From the NCBI RefSeq assembly GCF_023721815.1, contig NZ_JAMDLI010000008.1, positions 643,944 to 707,943 on the forward strand: DNA of 64,000 nt, written 5' to 3'. The notes beneath the pieces are model-generated. The model saw only the letters and a program-made list of their open reading frames with translations. It did no database searches and was not told the origin of the DNA. The position numbers were made by a program, and so were the translations under genes. Within the stretch, counting starts at the first letter, position 1. Every line of letters starts with the position of its first letter. Source of the stretch: Pleomorphomonas sp. JP5. Its GTDB lineage: Bacteria > Pseudomonadota > Alphaproteobacteria > Rhizobiales > Pleomorphomonadaceae. Below, one piece after another: positions 8,698 through 17,747 of the stretch.

Positions 8698-11085
8698 CTA
8701 TGCGGCCATGACGCGGTTTATGAAGCCCTCGATCGCATCCCTGAGGCGGCCCGCCTGTTCGTTCATGTCGTTGGAAGCGGCCGAAACCGCCGCCGCGGAT
8801 TGCGACGTCTCCCCCACCACCCGGGTCAAGGCTTGGGTCTCCTCGGTCACCGCACGAGTTCCCTCCGCTGCCCTTTGGGCATTGCTCGAGATCTCGGATG
8901 TGGCCGTCCCCTGCTGGGTGACGGCGCTTGAGATGATCATGGTGGTCCGATCGACGTCGACCATGATGTCGGAAATCGAGCGGATGGCCGTCACCGCCTC
9001 AGCGGTGGACACCTGGATGGCTGCGATCTGGGTTGCGATCTCCTCGGTGGCGTTGGCAGTCTGTCCGGCAAGGTTCTTGACCTCGGATGCGACGACCGCA
9101 AATCCCTTGCCCGCTTCGCCGGCGCGCGCAGCCTCGATGGTGGCGTTGAGGGCAAGAAGATTGGTCTGCTCGGCGATCGCCTTGATCAGCGTCACCACAT
9201 TGCCGATCCGCTCCGCCGCCTCGGCCAGACTGCCGATGGTCGTGTCGGTACGCTTCGCCTCCTCCGAGGCGCGGCGAGCCACCTGGGTAGCATTCTCCGT
9301 CTGGCGCGCGATCTCGGCGATGGAGGCGGACAGCTCTTCGGCCGCCGCAGCCACGGTCTGAACGCCGACCGACGCGTCACCGGACGCATCGGCGGCGCTG
9401 GTGGCACGGGAACTCGCCTGTTCGGCGATGGAGGCAAGCGCATGCGCCGTCTCCTCCATCTGGTCGGCGTTGCCGGAAACGGAGGTGAGCATGGTGGCGA
9501 CCTCCTGCCGGAAGCCCTGGATAAGGCTCTCGATTTCCTCCTGCCGAGCGCTTCGCTTCAGCTGCTCGATCTCTGCTTCCGAGGCCAGGCGATGGCGTTC
9601 GATGGCATTGTCCCTGAACACCTGAACCGCTCGCAACATGTCGCCGATCTCATCCCGACGGTTGTTGTTGCCGAGATCGACGTCTGTGTCGCCCCTGGCG
9701 AGGCGCGCCATGGCCTGGGTCAACGAAACGATCGGCCGCGACACGAGCCTCGACATGCCGATACTCACCACAAGGGCGAGCAACAACGTGGCCGCAGTGA
9801 TCACGGCCATCAGAGCGTAGGAGGATGTGCGGCTCTCCGCCGCCGAAGCGGCATGCTGGTCGCTGACCGAGCGGATGGCCGCGACCGCGGCAGCGGCGTT
9901 CTGCACCGATGCCTCGCGGGCGGCGGCGAACGCCTTGGTACCGGCAACAAGATCGGCGAAGGCTGTTCCGAAGCTCTCGATGTCGGCGGAGGGGTCGGCG
10001 AGTCCGCTGGCGGCGACGGCCTTGCCCGTCTCGACAGCCGTGGCCAGCATGGACTGGACGCTGGCTTCGTTCTCGGCGGTCGGTTCAAGCTTGTAGCCGG
10101 CCGTCTGGATTGTGAGGCTGTCGGCGGTATAGCTGAGGGAGATCCCCTGGTCGAAGGTGGTATTCGCCTTGGTCCGGTCCTCGCTGGCCTGCTGGGCCGC
10201 AGCCTCCGCTGCCTTGCCAAGGTCGCGAGCGGCCGCGACGACGGCTTCGGTTCCCTTGACGAAGGTGTCGATGCCGGAGTCGGCCTGAAGCCGCAGTCCT
10301 TCGATCTCGGTAGGGTCGGTCGCCCTCGACATCGAAGCCATGATCTTGGCGAGCTCGTTGATCGACTTCGATGCCAGACGCATCTGGTCGCCAATGGCGT
10401 CCGAACTGGCATAGTTATAGATGCTGGCGATGGCAGCCTTGGCCTGATCGATTGCCTCCTTCGCGGCGGAAACATCGGCAGTGTTGCGGCTCGACACGAA
10501 GCGGACCAGCGACGTCCGCGCCCTGACGGCCAAAACCTGTCCCTGATAGGCCAGCGCCAGGAACTCAGAAGCCTCTCGCACTTTTGCCTGCTCGGCCGCG
10601 GCAAGTTGCTCCATTTCCTGCGATTTCATCTTCGCATCCGTCTGGAGCTTGTGAGCGACCCATCTGAGGGCGGAGACGGACTTGTCGGCGTTGCTCCAGG
10701 CGGTGGCGGTATCCGCCGATGCCTTGACAAGTGAATCGATCGACTGACGGAAGGCGCCGATCGCCGCGCTTGCCGACTTCAGCGCCGGATCATCCGCCGC
10801 GCCAAGACTGTCGACATCGGCGCTCACCCTATCCAGAAGGCCGCTCGCATTCGTCGTCGCTTCAGGATCTCGCGTGACGATGAATCGATTGACGGCGTCA
10901 ACCGCGTTGCCCACCTCGGCAACGGCTACGGACGACCGCGAGGTCAAGTCTATGGCAAGCCCCAGACGGCCGAGCCCAAACGCGCCAGCGGCGCCAACGA
11001 CAGCCGCCATAATGGCCAGCAGCATCAGGCTCGCAGCGATCTTTCGGCTGACGGACTGCCTGGCGAGCGCTTCTGCACGCTTCAT
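8698..11085 (-). CDS. Methyl-accepting chemotaxis protein
   Basis: Inner-membrane chemoreceptor of 795 residues. TM1 lies about residues 16-40 and TM2 about 422-446. Between them is an unusually long (about 380-residue), mostly helical, Ala-rich periplasmic domain that recalls helical-bimodular (McpS-like) sensors. A HAMP domain follows (447-500), then the coiled-coil signalling domain with the hairpin tip [20 protein letters not shown] (about 638-657). No C-terminal CheR-tethering pentapeptide is present. The start at 11085 is chosen because GGGAGGAAG lies just upstream; an in-frame ATG at 11100 lies before that ribosome site. The ligand is unknown. Position between inositol and glycan genes suggests, without proof, a small carbon source. 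Confidence 0.93.
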   Translation of the reverse strand: MKRAEALARQSVSRKIAASLMLLAIMAAVVGAAGAFGLGRLGLAIDLTSRSSVAVAEVGNAVDAVNRFIVTRDPEATTNASGLLDRVSADVDSLGAADDPALKSASAAIGAFRQSIDSLVKASADTATAWSNADKSVSALRWVAHKLQTDAKMKSQEMEQLAAAEQAKVREASEFLALAYQGQVLAVRARTSLVRFVSSRNTADVSAAKEAIDQAKAAIASIYNYASSDAIGDQMRLASKSINELAKIMASMSRATDPTEIEGLRLQADSGIDTFVKGTEAVVAAARDLGKAAEAAAQQASEDRTKANTTFDQGISLSYTADSLTIQTAGYKLEPTAENEASVQSMLATAVETGKAVAASGLADPSADIESFGTAFADLVAGTKAFAAAREASVQNAAAAVAAIRSVSDQHAASAAESRTSSYALMAVITAATLLLALVVSIGMSRLVSRPIVSLTQAMARLARGDTDVDLGNNNRRDEIGDMLRAVQVFRDNAIERHRLASEAEIEQLKRSARQEEIESLIQGFRQEVATMLTSVSGNADQMEETAHALASIAEQASSRATSAADASGDASVGVQTVAAAAEELSASIAEIARQTENATQVARRASEEAKRTDTTIGSLAEAAERIGNVVTLIKAIAEQTNLLALNATIEAARAGEAGKGFAVVASEVKNLAGQTANATEEIATQIAAIQVSTAEAVTAIRSISDIMVDVDRTTMIISSAVTQQGTATSEISSNAQRAAEGTRAVTEETQALTRVVGETSQSAAAVSAASNDMNEQAGRLRDAIEGFINRVMAA

Positions 11086-11847
11086 GATTCTTCCTCCCAT
11101 TTCGGCCGGCCGTGCACCTGCGCGCCCGAACCGGCACCGCCCCCTCGCTTCCCCGCAAGGTCTGCCCTCCTCCGGCGGTCATCGCCATACGACAGTCCGT
11201 TCTTGTTGGGGAATATTTATATCGAAAACAATTTCATAGGGCACATATATTTCATTTTCGCACTCTAGATATCGACGGTTTCGCAATCGTTAGTTTTTGC
11301 GAGTTTTTTCGCATTCGACGACCGCTGGGAGCACAGGAGACCACTTATGGAGATGAGAAAGGCAGGTTTCCTTGGCCCCCGAGCCGTTTATTTCGCGTAG
11401 TGAAGTTCCTTGGGGCTATCATCGGCAATAGCGAGTCAGGCACCGCCCGCTGTCCGCCCCTCGAAAGGCCGACCTGTCGGCAGTGCATGCAAAAGCTTTG
11501 AAAAGTTGTCTTTGACTGGAACCGAATAGTGCCGACCTGCGTTTTGACGTATAATCGCGGATTGCGGGCCACCAACATGACACCAGTACGCTAAGTGCCT
11601 TGCCGCTCAATTCCTGGGCACTTGAAACGTCTACCAATCCTCCCCATCTTGAAAAGGATTATTACGCGTCTTCGATTGATTACAAAGACTTACACATCGT
11701 TAACTAACATTGTCTGTCTGAGGCAACGAGCCGACGCCGACCACGACGAAGTAAAATGGAGTTCGGCCTTAGCTCAGTTCTCCTCAACGTTTCCAAGCCG
11801 ATCCGCATCAGTCCGTGGATGAATTTCCGAACTCGGGAGACCTGCCG
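11086..11847. other. 762-bp AT-richer intergenic region between divergent genes
   Basis: Separates the minus-strand chemoreceptor from the plus-strand GT4 gene and must carry both promoters. Base composition is clearly more AT-rich than the flanking genes, especially 11210-11310 and 11640-11710. A short hairpin-like TGCGA/TCGCA pair around a T run lies near 11298-11313. Short open frames at 11112-11501 and 11595-11822 show no family resemblance or ribosome site, and I do not call them genes. A small RNA cannot be excluded. Confidence 0.6.
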
Positions 11848-14136
11848 ATGAATCGCGACAATCTCACTCCGCCTGTCAGTCATATTGCCCTGATCGGGAA
11901 TTTTCCGCCGCGCAAATGCGGCATAGCCACGTTCACCGCCGATCTGCGCGAGGCGCTGGCCACGACCGACGGCGACCTGAAGATCAGTACGGTCGCCTTG
12001 ACCGACGAAGGGCAGAACCATGCCTATCCTCCGGCCGTTGGTTACGAGATCAGCCAGCACGAGGCGGATGACTATGCTGCCGCGGCCGACCACATCAACG
12101 CTCTCAATCCCGATGCGGTGTCGATCCAGCACGAGTTCGGCATTTTCGGCGGTGAGGCGGGCGAATATCTCCTCAAGCTGACCGAACGCCTGCGCGCTCC
12201 GATCGTGACGACGCTTCATACCGTGCTGGTCGACCCGACAGCCGACCAGAAGCGCGTGATGGAGCAACTTGCCGAGCACTCGGTCCGGCTGGTGGTTATG
12301 ACGGAGATGGGGCGCACCATTCTCACCCGCGACTGGAACTTCCCGGAGGAGAAGATCGCCGTCATTCCGCACGGCATTCCCGACGTTCCCTTCCTCGATC
12401 CGGCGTTCCAGAAACACAACTTCGGCCTCGATGGCCGCAAGGTGGCTTTGACCTTTGGCCTCCTGTCGCCCAACAAGGGCATCGAGAACATGATCGATGC
12501 CCTTCCCGACCTAGCTCGGGCGCACCCAGATCTCGTTTACGTGGTGCTTGGCGCCACGCATCCGCACCTTGTCGCCCGCGAAGGCGAAGCGTACCGCGAG
12601 AAGCTCCAAGCCCAGGCGGACGCGCTCGGCGTGACCGATCACCTGATGTTCGTCAACGAATACGTCGACGCCCCCGTCTTGAAGGACTGGCTTTCGGCGG
12701 CCGACATCTACGTGACGCCATATCTCAATGAGGCACAGATCACTTCCGGCACACTGTCTTACGCCGTAGGCCTTGGCAAAGCCGTTGTTTCCACGCCTTA
12801 CTGGCATGCTCGCGAGCTGCTGGCCGATGACGTCGGCGCGCTGGTACCGTTCGGCGACCCGAAGGCCCTGGCCTCGACCATTGGCGATCTGCTGACTGAC
12901 AACGGTCGCCGAGACCGCTTGCGAGCCTTTGCCTATGACGCCGGACGCAGCATGATATGGCCGGTGGTTGGCCGTGCCTATCTCGACCTGCTCTCCGAAG
13001 CCCGTTCCGGCGGGCGGGCGCCGGCGCCCGTCAGCAACCTCAGGATTGGTCGACGGGCTCCGCTCGTTTCGACACTCGCCGCCGTCGACCGGATGACGGA
13101 CGGCTGTGGCATGCTGCAGCACAGCCGCTCGACCATCCCCGATCGCCGACACGGCTATTGCCTCGACGACAACGCTCGCGCGATGATGCTGGCGGTCGAG
13201 CTGAAAGCGGAAGGCATCGAGACGGAGCGAGCCACTCGCATTGCCGATACCTGCGCCGCCTTCGTGGATTCGGCGTGGGACGAGGATCGTTCCGCTTTCC
13301 GCAACTTCATGGGCTACCAGCGCAACTGGCTGGAGGACATCGGATCGGAAGACAGTCATGGCCGAGCCGTGTGGTCGCTCGGCCGTGTGGTGGCGAGCAC
13401 GGACGATCACGGGCTGAAACTCTGGGCCACGGGCCTCGCCGACCGCGTGATCCCGGCCAGCGCCGATCTCTCCAGTCCGCGCGCCACCGCCTTCACAACA
13501 CTGGGGCTTATCAGCTGGCTGGCGGTCTACCCCGGCCACAGGCCCGCACGCCAACTGCTCGACAGGTTCGCCGCCCAGCTGCATGCCCTGCTGCGCGAAC
13601 AACGCCGACCCGACTGGTTATGGTTCGAGCCGGTGCTGGCTTACGACAACGCCAGACTGCCGGAAGCGCTGATACGTGCCGGTCAATGGCTGCACAACGA
13701 CGACATGATCCGGGATGGCATCGCCGCGCTCGATTGGCTGGCGGACCTGCAGACCGATACCGACGGTCACTTCCGCCCCGTCGGCACAGAGAGCTTTGGC
13801 CGGCTCTACAGCCGTCCCCTGCCCTTCGATCAGCAGCCGGTTGACGCATGGGCGATGATCGAGGCGTCAACGGCGGCGTTCGACGCAACCGGCGACGACC
13901 GCTGGCAACGCTATGCCGAAGCGGCTTTCGACTGGTTCAATGGCCGCAACGACCTGGGCCTCAGGCTCGCGACGCCAAACGGCGGCTGTTACGATGGTCT
14001 TCAGGTCGACCGCGTCAACCTCAACCAGGGAGCCGAGTCCATCCTCGCCTTCCAGTTCTCGGTTCGCTCGATAAGGCAGTTGCAACGACTCGCGCATGGC
14101 CGTTCGGAACGGGTGGTCGCGAGGGCTGGCCAATGA
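11848..14136 (+). CDS. GT4-family glycosyltransferase with C-terminal helical glycosidase-like domain
   Basis: 762 residues. Residues 1 to about 395 form a GT-B glycosyltransferase (family 4): N-terminal HIALIGNFPPRKCGIATF, a donor-domain strand FGLLSPNKGIENM, and PYLNEAQITSGTLSYAVG at the place of the usual E-x7-E motif. The second Glu is replaced by Leu. Residues about 405-755 form an all-helical domain (LDDNARAMMLAVEL, DSHGRAVWSLG, FDQQPVDAWAMIEA, NLNQGAESILAFQ) resembling (alpha/alpha)6 glycosidase barrels. Start at 11848 chosen for GGGAGA upstream. ATGA overlap with the GH130 gene implies translational coupling. Cytoplasmic; no signal peptide. By analogy with GT4/GH130 pairs a mannosyl transfer is possible, but donor and acceptor are unproven. 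Confidence 0.85.
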   Translation: MNRDNLTPPVSHIALIGNFPPRKCGIATFTADLREALATTDGDLKISTVALTDEGQNHAYPPAVGYEISQHEADDYAAAADHINALNPDAVSIQHEFGIFGGEAGEYLLKLTERLRAPIVTTLHTVLVDPTADQKRVMEQLAEHSVRLVVMTEMGRTILTRDWNFPEEKIAVIPHGIPDVPFLDPAFQKHNFGLDGRKVALTFGLLSPNKGIENMIDALPDLARAHPDLVYVVLGATHPHLVAREGEAYREKLQAQADALGVTDHLMFVNEYVDAPVLKDWLSAADIYVTPYLNEAQITSGTLSYAVGLGKAVVSTPYWHARELLADDVGALVPFGDPKALASTIGDLLTDNGRRDRLRAFAYDAGRSMIWPVVGRAYLDLLSEARSGGRAPAPVSNLRIGRRAPLVSTLAAVDRMTDGCGMLQHSRSTIPDRRHGYCLDDNARAMMLAVELKAEGIETERATRIADTCAAFVDSAWDEDRSAFRNFMGYQRNWLEDIGSEDSHGRAVWSLGRVVASTDDHGLKLWATGLADRVIPASADLSSPRATAFTTLGLISWLAVYPGHRPARQLLDRFAAQLHALLREQRRPDWLWFEPVLAYDNARLPEALIRAGQWLHNDDMIRDGIAALDWLADLQTDTDGHFRPVGTESFGRLYSRPLPFDQQPVDAWAMIEASTAAFDATGDDRWQRYAEAAFDWFNGRNDLGLRLATPNGGCYDGLQVDRVNLNQGAESILAFQFSVRSIRQLQRLAHGRSERVVARAGQ

Positions 14137-15407
14137 CGCTGCAATTGCTGCCTCAGCGTCTGTATCCCGACGCCAGCCGGGTGGTCATTCGCAACTTCCA
14201 GCTGGCTGGGGAGCCCCGTGGGCTGAATCCCGCCTCGCAGGCGCGGGCGCGGCGGATCGTCGAGACGGTCCTGGCGATGGACAACCGGACCGTTCAGGCG
14301 GAGCTGTCGCTCGTGATGGCGGATTTCGAGACCCGACATCGAGAGGTGCGGCATTTCTTCGAGGAGCGCTACGAAGGGATGGCCGCCCATCTGGGTATTC
14401 TGGAACCGCTGCGCGAAGCCGAGCGGCTGCTGATCGGAGCCTACTTCTGCCACGAGTACTCGTTCGAGGCAGCGGCCCTGATGAACCCAAGCGTCGTACG
14501 GCATCCAGATCAGTCCGCCCTGGCACCGGGCGAGGTGCGCTTCCTGTTGTCGCTGCGGGCGGTTGGCGAGGGGCATATCTCCTCCATCACCTTCCGCGAG
14601 GGCGTTCTGTCCGACCAGGGCGATCTGCGGCTCACCGAGGACAGTCCGTTCGCAGTCGCTTCCCGCCCGGAGATCGGCGAGGACGGAAGGGTTTGGGCGG
14701 TCCGCGAAGGTGACGGGCCACTCGACGAGACCGTGTTGTTGCCGGTCACCTCGGCACAACGAAACGGTCTGGAGGATCTTCGGCTCGTTCACTTCATGGA
14801 TCCGGACGATGGACCGCTCTGGTACGGCACCTACACCGCGTTCAGCGGTCAGGCGATCGCCTCGGAGTTCCTTATCACCCGCGACTTCAGGCGCTTCGAG
14901 CTGAAGCCCCTGTCCGGACCGGCCGCCCGAAACAAGGGCATGGCGCTCTTCCCGCGCAAGATCGGCGACAGCTACACGATGCTGGGTCGGCAGGATAACG
15001 AGAACCTGTTTCTGATCCGCTCGAACAACCTTTTCGACTGGGGCGAAGGCGAACGGATTGCCGGCCCGCTTCACCCCTGGGAGCTTCTTCAGATCGGAAA
15101 CTGCGGCTCCCCCATCGAGCTTGACGAGGGATGGCTGGTACTGACCCACGGCGTCGGCCCGATGCGAAAATACGCGATCGGCGCCATGCTTCTCGACAAG
15201 GAAGACCCGACGCGTATGCTCGGGCGTTCGCGCGTACCGTTGCTTTCGCCGTCAGACGCCGAAAGAGAAGGCTACGTGCCCAACGTCGTCTATACATGCG
15301 GCGCCATGGCGCATGCCGGCAGACTGTTCGTTCCCTATGGCATCGCCGACAGCGCGGTGGGTTTTGCCAGCGTGGGGATCGAGGAACTGCTCGCCTCTCT
15401 CGACTGA
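14133..15407 (+). CDS. GH130-family glycoside phosphorylase/glycosidase
   Basis: 424-residue five-bladed propeller enzyme of family GH130, whose known members phosphorolyse or hydrolyse beta-mannosides (mannobiose, mannosylglucose, 1,2-mannooligosaccharides). Recognisable family segments are KGMALFPRKIGDSY, the IGNCGSPIELDEGWLVLTHG region, YAIGAMLLDKEDP and YVPNVVYTCGA. About 100 residues at the N-terminus form a helical extension before the propeller. The start ATG overlaps the GT4 stop (ATGA). No signal peptide, so it acts in the cytoplasm. Coupling to a glycosyltransferase suggests making and recycling of the same intracellular glycan; product and direction are not determinable here. Confidence 0.88.
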   Translation: MTLQLLPQRLYPDASRVVIRNFQLAGEPRGLNPASQARARRIVETVLAMDNRTVQAELSLVMADFETRHREVRHFFEERYEGMAAHLGILEPLREAERLLIGAYFCHEYSFEAAALMNPSVVRHPDQSALAPGEVRFLLSLRAVGEGHISSITFREGVLSDQGDLRLTEDSPFAVASRPEIGEDGRVWAVREGDGPLDETVLLPVTSAQRNGLEDLRLVHFMDPDDGPLWYGTYTAFSGQAIASEFLITRDFRRFELKPLSGPAARNKGMALFPRKIGDSYTMLGRQDNENLFLIRSNNLFDWGEGERIAGPLHPWELLQIGNCGSPIELDEGWLVLTHGVGPMRKYAIGAMLLDKEDPTRMLGRSRVPLLSPSDAEREGYVPNVVYTCGAMAHAGRLFVPYGIADSAVGFASVGIEELLASLD

Positions 15408-15730
15408 GGGGCGCCAGCGCCATAGCCGCTTCGGCGGGAAAAGGAGTGCGCCTCTTTCGGGCGCATTCCTTTCGCGTTTGACGATCCGTCGGGCGAAAGT
15501 CACCTCAAGGAAGCCTGCGTTTGCCGCAACGGCTACGCGAAATCCGACAAGCCCTCGAAGACTACGCTAACCGCGCGGCCAAGTCGCGTTTGCGCGCATT
15601 TGCACTCGCCCACATTCCAAGTAAAAAGAATATCGAAGAACAGCCGCGCCCTGGCGAGCGTCGTGCGGCAATGGCAAACGTGTGAGTGAAATCCAGCCCT
15701 GCGCCGCGGATGCTGGTAGGGAGTCCGTGA
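15408..15730. other. 323-bp intergenic region: hairpin plus promoter of the HTH gene
   Basis: Contains the hairpin at 15441-15471 after the GH130 gene, then about 250 bp with no convincing gene, leading to the HTH regulator start. An AT-rich patch near 15600-15635 is a plausible promoter area; no clear boxes. Confidence 0.5.
15441..15471 (+). terminator. Terminator-like hairpin after the GT4-GH130 operon
   Basis: A 12-bp stem with one G-T pair (15441-15452 with 15460-15471) and a 7-nt loop, 33 bases after the GH130 stop. The following tract is only TTCGCGTTTG, so termination may be partial. Confidence 0.6.
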
Positions 15731-16162
15731 ATGGAGCCTAACACCGCCAAGAAGAAGATCCCGAATCCGGCCGACGTACACGTTGGAGCTCGCATCCGCA
15801 TGCGGCGCATGATTCTGGGCGTATCGCAGGAAAAGCTTGGCCAAGCGCTCGGCGTCACATTCCAGCAGGTTCAGAAATACGAAAAAGGCGCCACCCGCGT
15901 GGGCGCCGGACGTCTTCTGGAAATCGCCAACTATCTTGGCGTTCCGATCGGCTACTTCTTCGAGACTGCGGCTTATGACGCCTTGAAGGCGAATGAGTCG
16001 AGCGCGGTGGTCGTTACGGCGCCCGACGAGTTCGATGAGTTCGTGAAGAGTTCGGAAGGCATCAAGCTCAACAACGCCTTCCTCGGCATCAACGACCCGA
16101 CGGTTCGTCGGCACCTGCTCGACCTTGTCGTCTCCATGTCGCGCACCGGCCAGGACAGCTGA
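15731..16162 (+). CDS. XRE-family HTH regulator, PraR-like
   Basis: 143-residue cytoplasmic DNA-binding protein. The Cro/C1-type helix-turn-helix spans about residues 15-75 (GARIRMRRMILGVSQEKLG, VTFQQVQKYEKGATRVGA), followed by a C-terminal part ending FLGINDPTVRRHLLDLVVSM. The pattern closely matches the rhizobial PraR group, which in Rhizobium leguminosarum and Azorhizobium represses quorum-sensing, adhesion and symbiosis-related genes. GGGAG lies upstream of the ATG. It converges with the small gene at 16178-16417. The PraR label is by resemblance, not by synteny. Confidence 0.85.
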   Translation: MEPNTAKKKIPNPADVHVGARIRMRRMILGVSQEKLGQALGVTFQQVQKYEKGATRVGAGRLLEIANYLGVPIGYFFETAAYDALKANESSAVVVTAPDEFDEFVKSSEGIKLNNAFLGINDPTVRRHLLDLVVSMSRTGQDS

Positions 16163-16177
16163 ACGGCTTCGACAGCT

Positions 16178-16417
16178 TCAATGGCGACGTCGATGTTCGT
16201 CGAGATCGACGACGTCGGGGTCAGTCTGAAGGGCCAGAAGACCTGATAGCTCTGAGTTGGCGAGACCGAGAAGAAGAGCGGCGGACACACTGACTTCCCG
16301 CGCCTGCGGCATCAGGTAGTCGATCATCGTCATCATCGCCCGGATGTTCATCGGACGATGAACGTCGCCGGCGTAGACTTGGTCGCCCGCCATGGGATCG
16401 TCGATTTTAGCACTCAT
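16178..16417 (-). CDS. Small protein of unknown function coupled to the GNAT gene
   Basis: 79 residues, not recognised. The ATG overlaps the stop of the upstream acetyltransferase gene by 4 bases (ATGA), a strong sign of real translation. The central part (about 25-65) looks helical (NIRAMMTMIDYLMPQARE, SVSAALLLGLANSELS) and the tail is acidic then basic (VVDLDEHRRRH). No signal peptide or metal motif. It is likely an accessory or regulatory partner of the preceding protein. Confidence 0.65.
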   Translation of the reverse strand: MSAKIDDPMAGDQVYAGDVHRPMNIRAMMTMIDYLMPQAREVSVSAALLLGLANSELSGLLALQTDPDVVDLDEHRRRH

Positions 16418-17640
16418 TGGTCACCCGTTATTCCTTCCAGGATGCCGGGCCGATTCCATTGCCCTTCCGGCCGGATAAGCACGGTGGCGCCGGACTCCGG
16501 CGACAGCACGTCCTCGGCTGGTGGAACCACAAGGTCGGCCTCGTAGTAGGTTTCGTCGGTCAGGTAGTTGATGCCCGTACCCTCGCGCAGGACGAAACCG
16601 AAATGCTGCCAGATGGGCGCGACGTTCGCCGCGGTCTGGCCATAGAAGCGCGTATATCCCTTGGTGCGGCAGAGCTCGATACCGGCCCTCACCAGCTTCA
16701 AGGCCAGGCGGCTCTTGCGGAAGCGGGGCAGAACGGCCAGTCGTTCGAGTTTCACGAAACCGGCAAAATAGCGGATACGCAGGCAACCGGCGGGCTCGTC
16801 GCCGACGAACCCCAGCAGGTGCGTCGCAGTGAGGTCGTTGCCGTCGACATCCTCGGCAAAGGGGATGGACTGCTCGGCCAGATAGGTGGCCGCCCGGATC
16901 GAATGGACCATCAGGAGCTGGTTGACATCGTGAACGACGGTAATGCCGATTGCATTGCGCCGACCGGCCACGCCAGGGCGCCACGTATCGTAGGGGGCAC
17001 TCGGCAAATCGAACTCACCCTGTCGCTCTGCCTCGGAGAGGCGGCGGCAGGTCATGATGCCAGGGGCATAGACGTCGCCATGCCGGGCGCCCATCGTGAA
17101 GCCAATGCTCTCGAACAGGCGCCGCGCCTTGTCGTTGGCGGCCTTGCAGAACACCGGCAAACCACGGAACTTGTCCGACGTCAGGCGCTCCATGACGAGC
17201 GAGATGCCACCGGCGATCGCTGGTGAGATGTAGATGCCCCAAAAATAGATGGCGACCGGCTTTTCCCACTGGCGAGCGATGAATCGATCGGCGGGAGCGC
17301 CGGTGTCCATGCGACCATCGAACAGAGCATCCAGACCATCCTGGTTCAGCGGCAGGAGGCATACAAAGCCAAGAGCCCCATTGCCTGCCTTTTCGCGCCA
17401 CTGACCGCGTCCGATGGCCAGGATGGTGTCGGGATTGCGCGTGTAGATGCGCATAACCGTCTCGAGGCTGGCCACTCCCTGAATTTCAGGGGTCGCTTTT
17501 CTCATCAGATCTGCAATAATTTCGCTCGATGGGCTGAAGACAGAAATGTTCCGGCCATATTTCGAGTAATCGATACGATCAATGTGACGAGACGGATAGA
17601 AGTTGGGTGTTTGTTCGTAGTTTCGAGCGTGAGAATTCAT
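16414..17640 (-). CDS. Tandem GNAT-fold acyltransferase
   Basis: 408 residues with two GNAT-like modules. The N-terminal one (about 55-200) keeps the helix-4 pattern KAANDKARRLFESIGFTMG. The C-terminal one (about 225-370) has RIRYFAGFVKLERLAVLP, the acyl-CoA loop region RFRKSRLALKLVRAG, and AANVAPIWQHFGF. The C-terminal module (variable entry strand, then LERLAVLP) also recalls the LuxI/N-acyl-amino-acid synthase branch of the fold. The start at 17640 has GAGGGG upstream. It is divergent from a LysR gene across 107 bp, and the next gene is translationally coupled. The substrate is unknown. Confidence 0.75.
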   Translation of the reverse strand: MNSHARNYEQTPNFYPSRHIDRIDYSKYGRNISVFSPSSEIIADLMRKATPEIQGVASLETVMRIYTRNPDTILAIGRGQWREKAGNGALGFVCLLPLNQDGLDALFDGRMDTGAPADRFIARQWEKPVAIYFWGIYISPAIAGGISLVMERLTSDKFRGLPVFCKAANDKARRLFESIGFTMGARHGDVYAPGIMTCRRLSEAERQGEFDLPSAPYDTWRPGVAGRRNAIGITVVHDVNQLLMVHSIRAATYLAEQSIPFAEDVDGNDLTATHLLGFVGDEPAGCLRIRYFAGFVKLERLAVLPRFRKSRLALKLVRAGIELCRTKGYTRFYGQTAANVAPIWQHFGFVLREGTGINYLTDETYYEADLVVPPAEDVLSPESGATVLIRPEGQWNRPGILEGITGDQ

Positions 17641-17747
17641 CGTTCCCCTCGTCCTGAATGATCAAAGCCCATTTCAATCTGAACTTAAACGTAGCCAACT
17701 CGGATGCTGTTCCGTGCATCCGATTTTGATGCGGGGTGATGAGGTAG

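Noticed and set aside
11112-11822. Two short plus-strand frames in the intergenic region before the GT4 gene
   Set aside because: No ribosome sites, atypical composition, no family resemblance.
13848-14132. N-terminal extension of the GH130 frame
   Set aside because: Overlaps the GT4 gene; the ATGA overlap start at 14133 gives the normal family N-terminus.
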